From Ignavibacteriaceae bacterium (GTDB lineage Bacteria > Bacteroidota > Ignavibacteria > Ignavibacteriales > Ignavibacteriaceae): a stretch of 64,000 nucleotides of DNA. The notes beneath the pieces are model-generated. The model searched no databases and was not told where the DNA came from. It was given only the letters and a program-made list of their open reading frames with translations. Every line of letters begins with the position of its first letter. Position 1 is the stretch's first letter. A program made the translations under genes and the position numbers. Below, in pieces: positions 1 to 7,961 of this stretch. Location of the stretch: assembly GCA_023229425.1 (NCBI GenBank), contig JALNZG010000001.1, forward strand, positions 248,001 to 312,000, given 5' to 3'.

Positions 1-1244
1 ATCATCGGATGTGGTTTGCCAACGGTAAATTCATCATCGCCAAGATCAATGATCGTGTGTTTCTCGCTTTTCCAGATATCCTTAAGTTTTTTCACTTTAC
101 CGACCGGCGTGTTTGAAAAAACGTCTTCATCAATATGTTGAAAAAACATTTGTGTTTCATCACAGAAGGTACCGCCGCTGAAAAGCGCGCGAACATACTT
201 TTGCGTTTTATTTAGTTTCGCAGATTCTTTTCCAGCTATAGTTTGCAATTCCGAAAATTGAGATTCTAAATCATCATAAACCTTTCCAATATTCTCCTTT
301 CGCGAATGAACAACCGCCAACATCGCCCCTTCTTCAAGAGTTCTTGCGATATTGATTTTGCTCTGTTTCAGTAATTCGATGGATGCATTCAGAAACACAC
401 CAACGACAGGTTTTTCAATTTTATTAACGAGTTCGATAATTTTAATTATCACTTCATCAGCAGGCGGTTTGGAAACTAAAAGGATGACTTCGGTATTTTT
501 ATCTTCTGCAAGCGCTTTAATTCCTTCAAGAAACATAATCCCGCCGACTTCTTTTTTTACATCGCGTCCGCCGGTACCGATGGCTTGAAAAATTCCGCAT
601 CCCGAATTTGAAATGAGGCAGCTTACTTCCTGCAAACCCGTTCCCGAAGCTGCAACAATTCCAATGTTTCCGCGGTTAACAACATTTGCAAAAGCAAGCG
701 GCACACCGTTGATAATAGCGGTTCCGCAGTCTGGACCCATTACAAAAAGCCCTTTCTCTTTCGCAAAATTTTTCAGTTCAATTTCTTTTTCAATTGAAAC
801 GTTATCGGAGAAGAGTATAACATTTAATCCGTTTTTTAAAGCTTTCATCGCTTCATCACCGGCGTATTTACCGGCTACGGAGATCATGGCAAGATTTGCG
901 TCTGGAAGAATTTTTATTGCGGATTCTAAACTGGAAGGATTTAGTGAACCGGAAGATTTGTTTGTGTTATCAGATTTTTTAAATAACTCATTTATCTTTT
1001 TTGAAATTAGATCAGATTCGTTTTGTGAATTGCATTTATAGGCGATCATCAAATCCATGTCGCTGGCGTTTTGAAGTTCATCTGTAAGTAAACCGGAAGT
1101 TTGAAGCATAGATTTATTTTCCGGCGTTCCCATAACTGCGGCAGAATCGAGTACGATCTCAAGTTCGCTGATTTTTTTTGCGATGAGCATCAGCGAAACA
1201 GAATCAAAATATTCTCCCCTTTTCAGAATTCCTGTTACCATCAT
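1..1244 (-). CDS. fdrA: FdrA-like acyl-CoA synthetase family protein (C-terminus cut by window edge)
   Basis: Reading the minus strand from an ATGATG at 1244 gives an open frame to the window start, with AAGGA about 6 bases upstream as ribosome binding site. The protein begins MMVTGILKRGEYFDSVSLM and contains the FdrA/succinyl-CoA-synthetase-like stretch MGPDCGTAIINGVPLAFAN, followed by the glycine-rich ASGTGLQEV nucleotide/CoA-binding region and GTGGRDV. FdrA belongs to the succinyl-CoA ligase fold; its E. coli relative (AllF) works with AllG and AllH in oxamate carbamoyl transfer. The start lies 41 bases inside the AllH-like gene, so the two are translationally coupled. The actual substrate here is unknown because the neighbours are thiolase-type, not allantoin genes. 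An AllG homologue, if present, would be outside the window. Confidence 0.88.
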   Translation of the reverse strand, partial: MMVTGILKRGEYFDSVSLMLIAKKISELEIVLDSAAVMGTPENKSMLQTSGLLTDELQNASDMDLMIAYKCNSQNESDLISKKINELFKKSDNTNKSSGSLNPSSLESAIKILPDANLAMISVAGKYAGDEAMKALKNGLNVILFSDNVSIEKEIELKNFAKEKGLFVMGPDCGTAIINGVPLAFANVVNRGNIGIVAASGTGLQEVSCLISNSGCGIFQAIGTGGRDVKKEVGGIMFLEGIKALAEDKNTEVILLVSKPPADEVIIKIIELVNKIEKPVVGVFLNASIELLKQSKINIARTLEEGAMLAVVHSRKENIGKVYDDLESQFSELQTIAGKESAKLNKTQKYVRALFSGGTFCDETQMFFQHIDEDVFSNTPVGKVKKLKDIWKSEKHTIIDLGDDEFTVGKPHPM

Positions 1245-2064
1245 TAAAATTCCTTTTTATTCCAAACAAAAAACCAACACTTTGATCTGCACCGGAGGTT
1301 TCACCAAAAGAAATCAAAGTACGGGTATTTTCAAGAATCTCATTTTGACCGGAGAACAAAATTGAGTGAATTAAATTTTTGAACTTTTCGAACAAGGAAC
1401 CGTTTTTTGAAGCAAGTAGAAAAGCATTCGTGAATGCATTGTTTCCTTTTGCCGCTTCATAAATATGAACAATTAAATTTGAATAATCAACCCTTTCAAG
1501 TTTCTGAATCACATTTAATGCGATCAAAAATCCGGCTATAAAGTCATCACCGCTTGGTGTAAGCCCGAAACCGACGCCTTTGATCAGTTTTACTCCTTCT
1601 AAATAATTGGAAGAGGTAAAGCACTCAAGGGCAGAATCAAACCTTCTCACAAATTCAATTTCGTAGGAAGATTTGAAATTCTTTTTTCTGCTTTCATCCA
1701 ATAAAAAGGTTAAACTTTTACCGGATGAATTTTCAATAAGCGCTTTTTCAAAATGATCGAGATTCTGCCAAAATTTTTTCTCGTCAAAGTTGATGATATT
1801 TATTTGTGAATCATATCTCTTTGAAGTTTCAAAAAAAACTTTCTCATCATTCAACAGAAAATAATCTTCGGCAATTACCAGTTTTTCAAGTTCGGCGAAG
1901 CTAACGCCTTCAACGACAATGTTGAAATGACCACTCCCGATAGATTTGCCGACAATAAAAATGAAAGAACTTACCGAACAAAAATTCACAACTTCACTAA
2001 AACGAGAATGAACTTTATAAATTCCTTTCTCTAAATGATCGCCAAAGCTTAACAGCTTTATCAT
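1204..2064 (-). CDS. AllH-like DUF2877 protein
   Basis: A 286-residue protein with the family motif GFGLTPSGDDFIAGFLIAL near residue 165, characteristic of DUF2877 (YlbF/AllH). Family members sit beside fdrA, and in E. coli AllH is part of the AllFGH oxamate carbamoyltransferase. The start overlaps the DUF35 stop (ATGA type) and its 3' end carries the fdrA start, so it belongs to the five-gene operon 4334 to 1. The N-terminal half is poorly conserved by eye. Role here is inferred only from partnership with FdrA. Confidence 0.82.
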   Translation of the reverse strand: MIKLLSFGDHLEKGIYKVHSRFSEVVNFCSVSSFIFIVGKSIGSGHFNIVVEGVSFAELEKLVIAEDYFLLNDEKVFFETSKRYDSQINIINFDEKKFWQNLDHFEKALIENSSGKSLTFLLDESRKKNFKSSYEIEFVRRFDSALECFTSSNYLEGVKLIKGVGFGLTPSGDDFIAGFLIALNVIQKLERVDYSNLIVHIYEAAKGNNAFTNAFLLASKNGSLFEKFKNLIHSILFSGQNEILENTRTLISFGETSGADQSVGFLFGIKRNFNDGNRNSEKGRIF

Positions 2065-2408
2065 GCTTTATAGAAAATCATTCCCAAATGTTTTTTATAT
2101 AAATCTTTGCGAACGACTTCAACTTTTCCATCCACCTTCATTCCGATTTTTGGATTTTTAATGTCGAGTTGTCCGGTAATTCTATTTCCGTCTTCAAGTT
2201 CAACAATCCCGAGAGCCAAAGTAACAACTTCATAATCGGATGGAAGTGTGTACAACGTTGTGAATGTAAGTAATTTTCCTTTTTTCGGAAGCGGCACAAT
2301 ATCAAATTCGTTGTGATCATTTTCTCCGCATTTTTTACAAATGGTTTTGTAAGGATAATGGAGCTCACCGCATCGTTTGCATTTATAAGCATAGATATTT
2401 AATTCCAT
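2061..2408 (-). CDS. DUF35 zinc-ribbon/OB-fold protein, thiolase partner
   Basis: A 115-residue protein with an N-terminal rubredoxin-like zinc ribbon (CKRCGELHYPYKTICKKCG, residues about 10-28) followed by an OB-fold segment (GKLLTFTTLYTLP ... GIVELEDGNRITGQLD). This is the DUF35 family (OB-fold acyl-CoA-binding protein). In archaea a DUF35 protein bridges acetoacetyl-CoA thiolase and HMG-CoA synthase; in steroid-degrading actinobacteria the DUF35 part of ChsH2 partners the thiolase-like aldolase Ltp2. It starts 4 bases after the thiolase-like gene, which is the usual pairing. Confidence 0.9.
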   Translation of the reverse strand: MELNIYAYKCKRCGELHYPYKTICKKCGENDHNEFDIVPLPKKGKLLTFTTLYTLPSDYEVVTLALGIVELEDGNRITGQLDIKNPKIGMKVDGKVEVVRKDLYKKHLGMIFYKA

Positions 2409-2412
2409 TTTC

Positions 2413-3585
2413 TTATTCCTTTATAAAAGTTAGACACACAACATTATTACCGAAGCCGCCAAAATTGCATGTGAAACCGACTTTGGCATTTTTAACTTGC
2501 CGCTTTCCAGCTTCGCCGCGCAATTGTAAAACGATCTCGTGCGCTTGACCTACGCCGGTAGCGCCAACCGGATGTCCTTTCGCTTTTAATCCGCCTGAAG
2601 GATTGATAGGAATTTTCCCGCCAATTTGTGTTTCGCCTCTTTCAAGTGCAAGATGTCCTTCTCCTTTTTTGAAGAAACCAACTTCTTCACTTTCGGCAAT
2701 TTCAAGAATTGTAAACGCATCGTGCAATTCAGCAACACTTACATCGGAAGGTTTTACTCCCGCCATTTTAAAGGATTGCCGCGCAGCTTCTCTTACTGCG
2801 AGAAGTTCAGTTGGGTCTTTTCTTTCGTGAACGCAATGTGTATCGGTAGCCTGACCAATACCGGCAAGGCGGATCATCGGTTTGTTAATTTTTTTCATTA
2901 CTTCGGCTGTTGCAAGAATTAAACATGCGCCACCGTCTGAAACAGGACAAACATCATAAAATCTTAACGGATCGGCAACGTAAGGATTATTTGTTGATGC
3001 TTCTGGAGAATCTAAAATTCCTTCAATCGTTATATCTTCATGCAAATGAGCGTAAAAATTGTCCATCGCATTTTTATGATTTTTCACTGCAACCATCGCA
3101 AGATGTCGCGCTGTTACGCCGTACTTTTCCATATAAAGTCTTGTAAACATTCCTGCAAGTGCGGGAAGTGTAACGCCGTAAATATATTCTGCTTGCGGAT
3201 GAGTTAACGTTGCCACAAAATCAGTTGCTTCAAGCGGATTTGCTTCGCGCATTCTTTCAGCGCCGATAACCATAACCACATCGTGCATACCGGAAGCGAT
3301 TGCCATATAACCTTGTTTTATTGCAGAAGCGCCAGAGGCGGGTCCGTTCTCAATTGTTTCCGCACCAGCAGGAGTAAGACTCATGTGGTCAACCACCGCG
3401 CTGGCAAGTCCAGTTTGTCCGTTAATTCTTCCGCCGCCCATATTTGCCACGTAAAGATGATCAACTTTTTTTAATCCGCTATCGCGTAAAGCCATTAAAC
3501 CGGGATAGGCGGCAATTTCAACAAGCGGATATTCGAGCCGTGAAAAACTGGTAATACCGATTCCGGCAACATAAACTTCTCTCAT
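2413..3585 (-). CDS. thiolase-like protein lacking the nucleophilic cysteine
   Basis: A 390-residue thiolase-superfamily protein of the SCP2/acetyl-CoA acetyltransferase type. Visible landmarks are the N-terminal VYVAGIGITSF, the C-terminal GHPVGATGVGQAHE with the conserved His, and CNFGGFGNNVVCL. The segment that normally holds the acylated Cys (ENACASG in relatives) reads ENGPASGASA, so Pro occupies the Cys position; I checked this in the DNA. Canonical Claisen thiolysis is therefore doubtful, and a thiolase-like aldolase such as Ltp2, which also works without that Cys beside a DUF35 protein, is an alternative. Its start overlaps the upstream gene by 4 bases. Confidence 0.88.
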   Translation of the reverse strand: MREVYVAGIGITSFSRLEYPLVEIAAYPGLMALRDSGLKKVDHLYVANMGGGRINGQTGLASAVVDHMSLTPAGAETIENGPASGASAIKQGYMAIASGMHDVVMVIGAERMREANPLEATDFVATLTHPQAEYIYGVTLPALAGMFTRLYMEKYGVTARHLAMVAVKNHKNAMDNFYAHLHEDITIEGILDSPEASTNNPYVADPLRFYDVCPVSDGGACLILATAEVMKKINKPMIRLAGIGQATDTHCVHERKDPTELLAVREAARQSFKMAGVKPSDVSVAELHDAFTILEIAESEEVGFFKKGEGHLALERGETQIGGKIPINPSGGLKAKGHPVGATGVGQAHEIVLQLRGEAGKRQVKNAKVGFTCNFGGFGNNVVCLTFIKE

Positions 3586-4334
3586 TTTATTTTCCCTCCA
3601 TGTTTTCTTCTCATTTCAATAAGTGAAGTAGCGGTTGAATCAAGCATAGAGCGGGTCGCCGCTAATAAATCTTCAGGACCTTTTGGCGGATCGGAAGGAG
3701 GTAAAATTCCTGCTTTCGCTTTTTCAAGAAGATGTTCGGGAACCGGTCTTCTTCCAACAACAAGTGTGTTTCTTGCTTTATCAAATAATTCTTTTGTTAA
3801 TGACCAGGAAGGGCAACCGCCTAATTCGTGAGGAATGTGAAAACGTTTTTCAAGATTATATTCTATCATCCATCTTCTAAAACCGATTCCCGATTCAGCA
3901 ACAATTAAAACTTCTTTTTGTTTTAGAATATCGATATGATATTCCATCTTTGTTGCAAAGGCGTGAGCGCCAACTCTTAAGCCGCGGCGCAAAGAAAATG
4001 TGTGATACGACATCCCAACATCGGGATTAACGCTTCTACCGTTTACAATAGCAGCGAGTTCACCGTCTATTTGCGCCACCAAAACGTATTCGTCTTGAAC
4101 GCGGTAAGTATAATAAGCGAGAAGTTCGGAGTACAAACGTGCGGCAACGATATTATAGAAATCTCTTTCAACATGAATCAACGGTTCAACGTGTGGAAGG
4201 ATATCGGGAATTTCATCTCGTTCAGCTTGGCGAACTACCATTTCTTGACCGTTGGCGAGTGTCATATACTTCGCCGGAAATTTTGGAAGCGGGGTATCCA
4301 CTGGTCTCAGAATTTTTTCCAAATCGACAGACAT
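3582..4334 (-). CDS. GNAT-like protein of unknown substrate
   Basis: About 251 residues from the ATG at 4334 (MSVDLEKILRPVD), chosen because GAGG lies about 6 bases upstream; a longer frame to 4412 has an unlikely N-terminus. The middle (YVLVAQIDGELAAIVNGRSV ... VGAHAFATKMEYHID) resembles a GNAT acyltransferase core, but I cannot point to a convincing acetyl-CoA loop, so the family is tentative. It is first in the overlapping run with the thiolase-like, DUF35, AllH-like and FdrA genes, pointing to a role in the same acyl-CoA chemistry. Confidence 0.6.
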   Translation of the reverse strand: MSVDLEKILRPVDTPLPKFPAKYMTLANGQEMVVRQAERDEIPDILPHVEPLIHVERDFYNIVAARLYSELLAYYTYRVQDEYVLVAQIDGELAAIVNGRSVNPDVGMSYHTFSLRRGLRVGAHAFATKMEYHIDILKQKEVLIVAESGIGFRRWMIEYNLEKRFHIPHELGGCPSWSLTKELFDKARNTLVVGRRPVPEHLLEKAKAGILPPSDPPKGPEDLLAATRSMLDSTATSLIEMRRKHGGKIK

Positions 4335-4435
4335 AAGAGCCTCATAATTGGTTGATGAAAAAACAAAGTACAAAATTAGGGTTTGTAAATTACTACAATT
4401 ATCCTTCACCATCTAACAAATAATTTAAACAAGTA

Positions 4436-6346
4436 TTAATCGAACCTGCTAACGATCGTGATGTTTTGATGGTTGCAGATATCTTTAGCCTCGGCAGTGA
4501 AGAGAAAATCAATTCTGTTTCTATAATACTCGGTAATTTTTCCTCGAACCATTTTCAAAGTACTGTTCATAAAGTGATTCTGTTCAGTGAATCCCTCTCC
4601 TAAAACGGCAATTGCAGAAGGAAGCCAGCGCGGTGGAAATGTTCCGGCAAATTTTCCTCCTTCTTTAAATTGTGCAATTTCCGATTCAATCTTTTTCAAT
4701 ACCGCAACTTGTCTTTCTTCTGCACTAAAGTTAAGATTCAATTCTTTCAAATATCTTGAGAGTGCTTCTTTATTCGGAACCACTAACGCAACTGTATATG
4801 GTGATTGATTATTATACAGCATCATCTGATCGATAAATGGTGAAAATTCGGTTATAGCTTCTTCAATTCCTTCCGGACTATATTTTTCGCCGTCGTTTGC
4901 AATAAGCAAACTTTTAAATCTACCAAGGATATAAAGAAATCCATCAGCATCGAGGTAACCCAAATCACCGGTGAACAACCAGCCGTCTTTAAGTGATTCC
5001 GCCGTAGCTTTTTCATTCTTCCAATAACCTACCATAACATTTTCGCCTTTAACAACAACCTCGCCGCTTTGCCCAATCGGAAGTTCATTCCCTTTATCAT
5101 CACAAATTTTTACTTCGAGATCTTTTACAATTTTTCCCGACGAACCAAGTTTGTGACACGCAGGAACATTTGCGGAAATGACGGGAGCCGCTTCGGTTAA
5201 GCCGTAACCTTGAAACATCGGGATGCCGATTGCGTAAAAAAATCTTTGCAATTCAAGATCGAGAAGCGCACCGCCGCCGATAAAGAATTCGAGTCTGCCG
5301 CCGAAACCTTCTCTAATTTTACTGAAGATCAGTTTATCATAAAGTTTGTATAGAGGAAGTTTTAATTTCTTTAAACCCTTGCCGCGGTCAAAGCCAAGTC
5401 CGTTATATTCATACGCCAGCTTCATTGCTGCGTTAAACAACTTCTCGACTTTTTCTCCTTTGTCGTGTATACCATTTTCAATATTCTTTCTGAAATTTTT
5501 CGCGAGTGAGGGAACACTTAATAAAAACGAAGGCTTAATCTCTTTTATGTTTATTGGAACGTTGCGCAAAGTTTCAATTGGAGTTTTACCAAGTTTTATT
5601 GCTGCCATACTTGCGCCGTTTTTCATTAACGTATAAATACCACACGTATGTGCAAATGCATGGTCCCAAGGAAGGATCAACAATGAGACATAACTTTCCG
5701 GAATGGGAAGAAGTGCAGTTGATTGTTCAACATTAAAAGTGTAGTTGCGGTGAGTTAAAATTATTCCTTTCGGATCGGCAGTGGTACCGGAAGTGTAGCA
5801 GATGTTTGCGTAGTCATTCTCTTTAATTGATTGCCATCTTTCCTCAAATTCAGATTGATGTGCTTTTAAATATTCCTCTCCTCGTTTCAGTAATTCGGAT
5901 TTAGAAATTTCATCTTTGTCTAACACTTCCGTCTCACCTAATAAAATTATGATTTCAAGATCGGGAAGGTCATTCTTAATTGCTTGAATTTTTGCGCGGT
6001 GATTTATTGAAACGATCACCATTTTACAGCCTGAATGTGCGAGTCGAAATTTTAGATCGTTTGGTTCGTCCACTTTAACGGAAATTGGAACGTTAATTGC
6101 CCCGGAAAAAAGAACGCCAAGTTCTGCAATTACCCAGTCACTCCTCCCTTCGGAAATAAGGGCTGAACGATCTCCTTTATTTAAGCCCTTTGCTTGTAAT
6201 CCCGCCGCAAATTGATGAACCAGTTTTTGCGTCTGCGCGTAAGTTGTTCCTTCATACTTGTCGGAAGTTTTTTCCCACACAAGAACATTGTTTGAATATC
6301 TTTTTACGCTTTCTTCAAAAAGCAGGGGAAGAGTTCTTTCCAGCAT
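4436..6346 (-). CDS. long-chain acyl-CoA synthetase (AMP-forming)
   Basis: A 636-residue member of the ANL (acyl-CoA synthetase/luciferase) superfamily that would activate a carboxylic acid to acyl-CoA via acyl-AMP. Motifs: P-loop YTSGTTADPKGIILTHRN near residue 185, GYGLTEAAPVIS near 380, and GWLFTGDLGYLDADGF near 455. Length and architecture match the FadD15/long-chain fatty-acid ligase group. It lies 101 bases upstream of the GNAT-thiolase-DUF35-AllH-FdrA operon on the same strand and probably supplies its acyl-CoA substrate. Confidence 0.92.
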   Translation of the reverse strand: MLERTLPLLFEESVKRYSNNVLVWEKTSDKYEGTTYAQTQKLVHQFAAGLQAKGLNKGDRSALISEGRSDWVIAELGVLFSGAINVPISVKVDEPNDLKFRLAHSGCKMVIVSINHRAKIQAIKNDLPDLEIIILLGETEVLDKDEISKSELLKRGEEYLKAHQSEFEERWQSIKENDYANICYTSGTTADPKGIILTHRNYTFNVEQSTALLPIPESYVSLLILPWDHAFAHTCGIYTLMKNGASMAAIKLGKTPIETLRNVPINIKEIKPSFLLSVPSLAKNFRKNIENGIHDKGEKVEKLFNAAMKLAYEYNGLGFDRGKGLKKLKLPLYKLYDKLIFSKIREGFGGRLEFFIGGGALLDLELQRFFYAIGIPMFQGYGLTEAAPVISANVPACHKLGSSGKIVKDLEVKICDDKGNELPIGQSGEVVVKGENVMVGYWKNEKATAESLKDGWLFTGDLGYLDADGFLYILGRFKSLLIANDGEKYSPEGIEEAITEFSPFIDQMMLYNNQSPYTVALVVPNKEALSRYLKELNLNFSAEERQVAVLKKIESEIAQFKEGGKFAGTFPPRWLPSAIAVLGEGFTEQNHFMNSTLKMVRGKITEYYRNRIDFLFTAEAKDICNHQNITIVSRFD

Positions 6347-6462
6347 AAGTACTCCATAAAATAATTTAGGATGAATTTGTTCATTATCTGCAAATAATAA
6401 TTTTGATCATTCTGAATCGTAATCACAACCTTTTTCTTAATCTGTTTCAGAGAGTTATGTGT

Positions 6463-6501
6463 AGATTAAGATTAAGATTAAGAGTAAGATTATGATTAAG
6501 A
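6463..6501. repeat. degenerate GATTAA microsatellite
   Basis: Seven or so imperfect copies of a 6-base unit (GATTAA, with GAGTAA and GATTAT variants) lie in the 174-base gap between the TrpF-like and acyl-CoA synthetase genes. No promoter or hairpin role is evident. Confidence 0.6.
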
Positions 6502-6520
6502 GCCATAACTGCAAAAATTC

Positions 6521-7210
6521 TTAAATTGGATTTATAGTATCAAAAGCCCTCTTCGCTTCTTCAACAAATTTCTTAACCTTCTCAAAATCTTTTCGTCCGC
6601 CTAGTCCTTCAACGCCGGTATGCGTATCAACTCCTGCTGGTTTTACCGCCATCATCGCGTCATAAACATTCAAATGATTTATTCCACCGGCAAGAATAAC
6701 GGGTTTGCTCGAAAGTTCTACAAGTCTTCTGCTTAAATTCCAATCGTGAGTTTTGCCGGTGGCTCCGCTCGCTCCGGTTGATGGATCATAAGTATCAGTT
6801 ATAAAAGCATCTACATAATTTTGGGTGATAGCAACTAAATTTTCAAGCTCACCAATATTTCCCTTTTTCATAACCAGACTTTTGATCAGGTTCAATTTCG
6901 GCGCAGTGGATTTCAACTTTTGTAGTTCGTTTATAGAAATTCCCCCATGAAGTTGAATTATCGCAACATTCAGTTTTTTACAAAATTCAATTATTTCATC
7001 GGCTTGATTAAGATAAGTTATAGCGATAGATTTTACGCGGTCTTTTGTCTGGGCTATGATCCATGCGGCTTCCTCTTCCGTACAGTCTTCCTTATTTACG
7101 GGAAGACGAAGTGGAAAGCCAAGAAAATTTACTCCGCAATTGATCAGCATTTCAGCTTCTGCAAGATCTATAACGCCTGCTACTTGGATAAATTTAGTGA
7201 AGTCCGTCAT
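6521..7210 (-). CDS. TrpF-like phosphoribosylanthranilate isomerase homologue without catalytic Cys
   Basis: A 229-residue TIM-barrel protein of the TrpF family: FLGFPLRLP near the N-terminus, IIQLHGGISINELQKL, FITDT..STGASGATGKTHDW, KPVILAGGINHLNV and AGVDTHTGVEGLGGRKD match the PRAI strand and loop order. TrpF normally begins with KICGI, whose Cys is the general base; here the equivalent is FIQVAGVI, with no Cys. The acid Asp region (ITDT) is kept. No trp gene is adjacent. It may be a diverged isomerase or a related phosphosugar-binding barrel. Confidence 0.8.
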   Translation of the reverse strand: MTDFTKFIQVAGVIDLAEAEMLINCGVNFLGFPLRLPVNKEDCTEEEAAWIIAQTKDRVKSIAITYLNQADEIIEFCKKLNVAIIQLHGGISINELQKLKSTAPKLNLIKSLVMKKGNIGELENLVAITQNYVDAFITDTYDPSTGASGATGKTHDWNLSRRLVELSSKPVILAGGINHLNVYDAMMAVKPAGVDTHTGVEGLGGRKDFEKVKKFVEEAKRAFDTINPI

Positions 7211-7373
7211 TATTATATTTCAACTTATTTATAGTGAAAAATTTTCTTGTGAAACTTAATTAAAAAGGAAATGAAGTAAATAATTTTTTACAAATCAACG
7301 AAAGAAGGTTCTATAACCAAAACGCAAAATATTCAAGTTAAAGTAAGTTTCCAGTTTATCTTCTGATGGGTTT

Positions 7374-7961
7374 TTATCTAAGTAAAATCATCTTTTTGAT
7401 AGCTGAAAAATTAGATGAATGAAGGGTGTAAAAGTATATTCCACTCGCCAATTTTGACCCATCAAATTCTACTTGATATTCTCCCGCTGATTTTTCTTCA
7501 TTCACCAACGTCGCAACTTCATTACCCAGAACATCATACACCTTCAAGGAGACATGACTTCCCGAATGCTTTCGGGATAACTGCCAACTGATTGTTGTGC
7601 TTGGATTAAACGGATTCGGATAATTCTGTGATAGTGAAAAATTTGAAGGAATTTCGTTACTCTTCTCTGATGCCGAAACCGGAGTATTGAAAAAAGTAAG
7701 CAGTTTATTCATCAACTCATTTCTTATCGCTTCCGGATAGACCGTTTCAAAGGGAAGTCCCATCATTGCCATTTTACCCGGTTTAACGCTTTGCGGAAAA
7801 TTGCCGCTGTAAAGAACTGCGGCGTATCCCGAATTAGTATCAAGATCAGAATATTTTAGAAAACCGGTTCCGCCGTTAGTTGATTTAATCACATCAGGCC
7901 ACTTCACATCGATTGTTCCGTGTGTTCCGTTATCAAAAAAAAAGAAGGCATCCCTGTGCAA
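7374..7961 (-). CDS. C-terminal part of frameshifted secreted hydrolase, type IX sorting domain
   Basis: This frame continues the upstream minus-strand gene after a shift in the nine-A run at 7935-7943. Joined, the two read ..GMPSFFFDNGTHGTIDVKW... It holds the end of a flavodoxin/GATase-like domain (GYAAVLYSGNF ... MAMMGLPFETVYP, ending near residue 110) and a type IX secretion sorting domain (NYPNPFNPSTTISWQL ... KVYDVLGNEVATLVNEE ... GIYFYTL ... KKMILLR). The separate ATG is only the frame's first Met. A palindromic element codes SRKHSG inside the sorting domain. Confidence 0.8.
   Translation of the reverse strand: MHRDAFFFFDNGTHGTIDVKWPDVIKSTNGGTGFLKYSDLDTNSGYAAVLYSGNFPQSVKPGKMAMMGLPFETVYPEAIRNELMNKLLTFFNTPVSASEKSNEIPSNFSLSQNYPNPFNPSTTISWQLSRKHSGSHVSLKVYDVLGNEVATLVNEEKSAGEYQVEFDGSKLASGIYFYTLHSSNFSAIKKMILLR
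7560..7577. repeat. palindromic element inserted in frame in a coding region
   Basis: TCCCGAATGCTTTCGGGA, one mismatch from the perfect palindrome found at 46914 and 53504. It supplies exactly six codons (SRKHSG on the minus strand) between WQL and SHVSLKVYD of the sorting domain, where relatives usually have only one or two residues. Confidence 0.7.

Noticed and set aside
352..1041. Two plus-strand frames at the window start
   Set aside because: They are the complement of the FdrA gene, whose minus-strand translation has clear family motifs.
2603..2922. Overlapping plus-strand frames inside the thiolase-like gene
   Set aside because: Low-complexity translations with no domain; shadows of the minus-strand gene.
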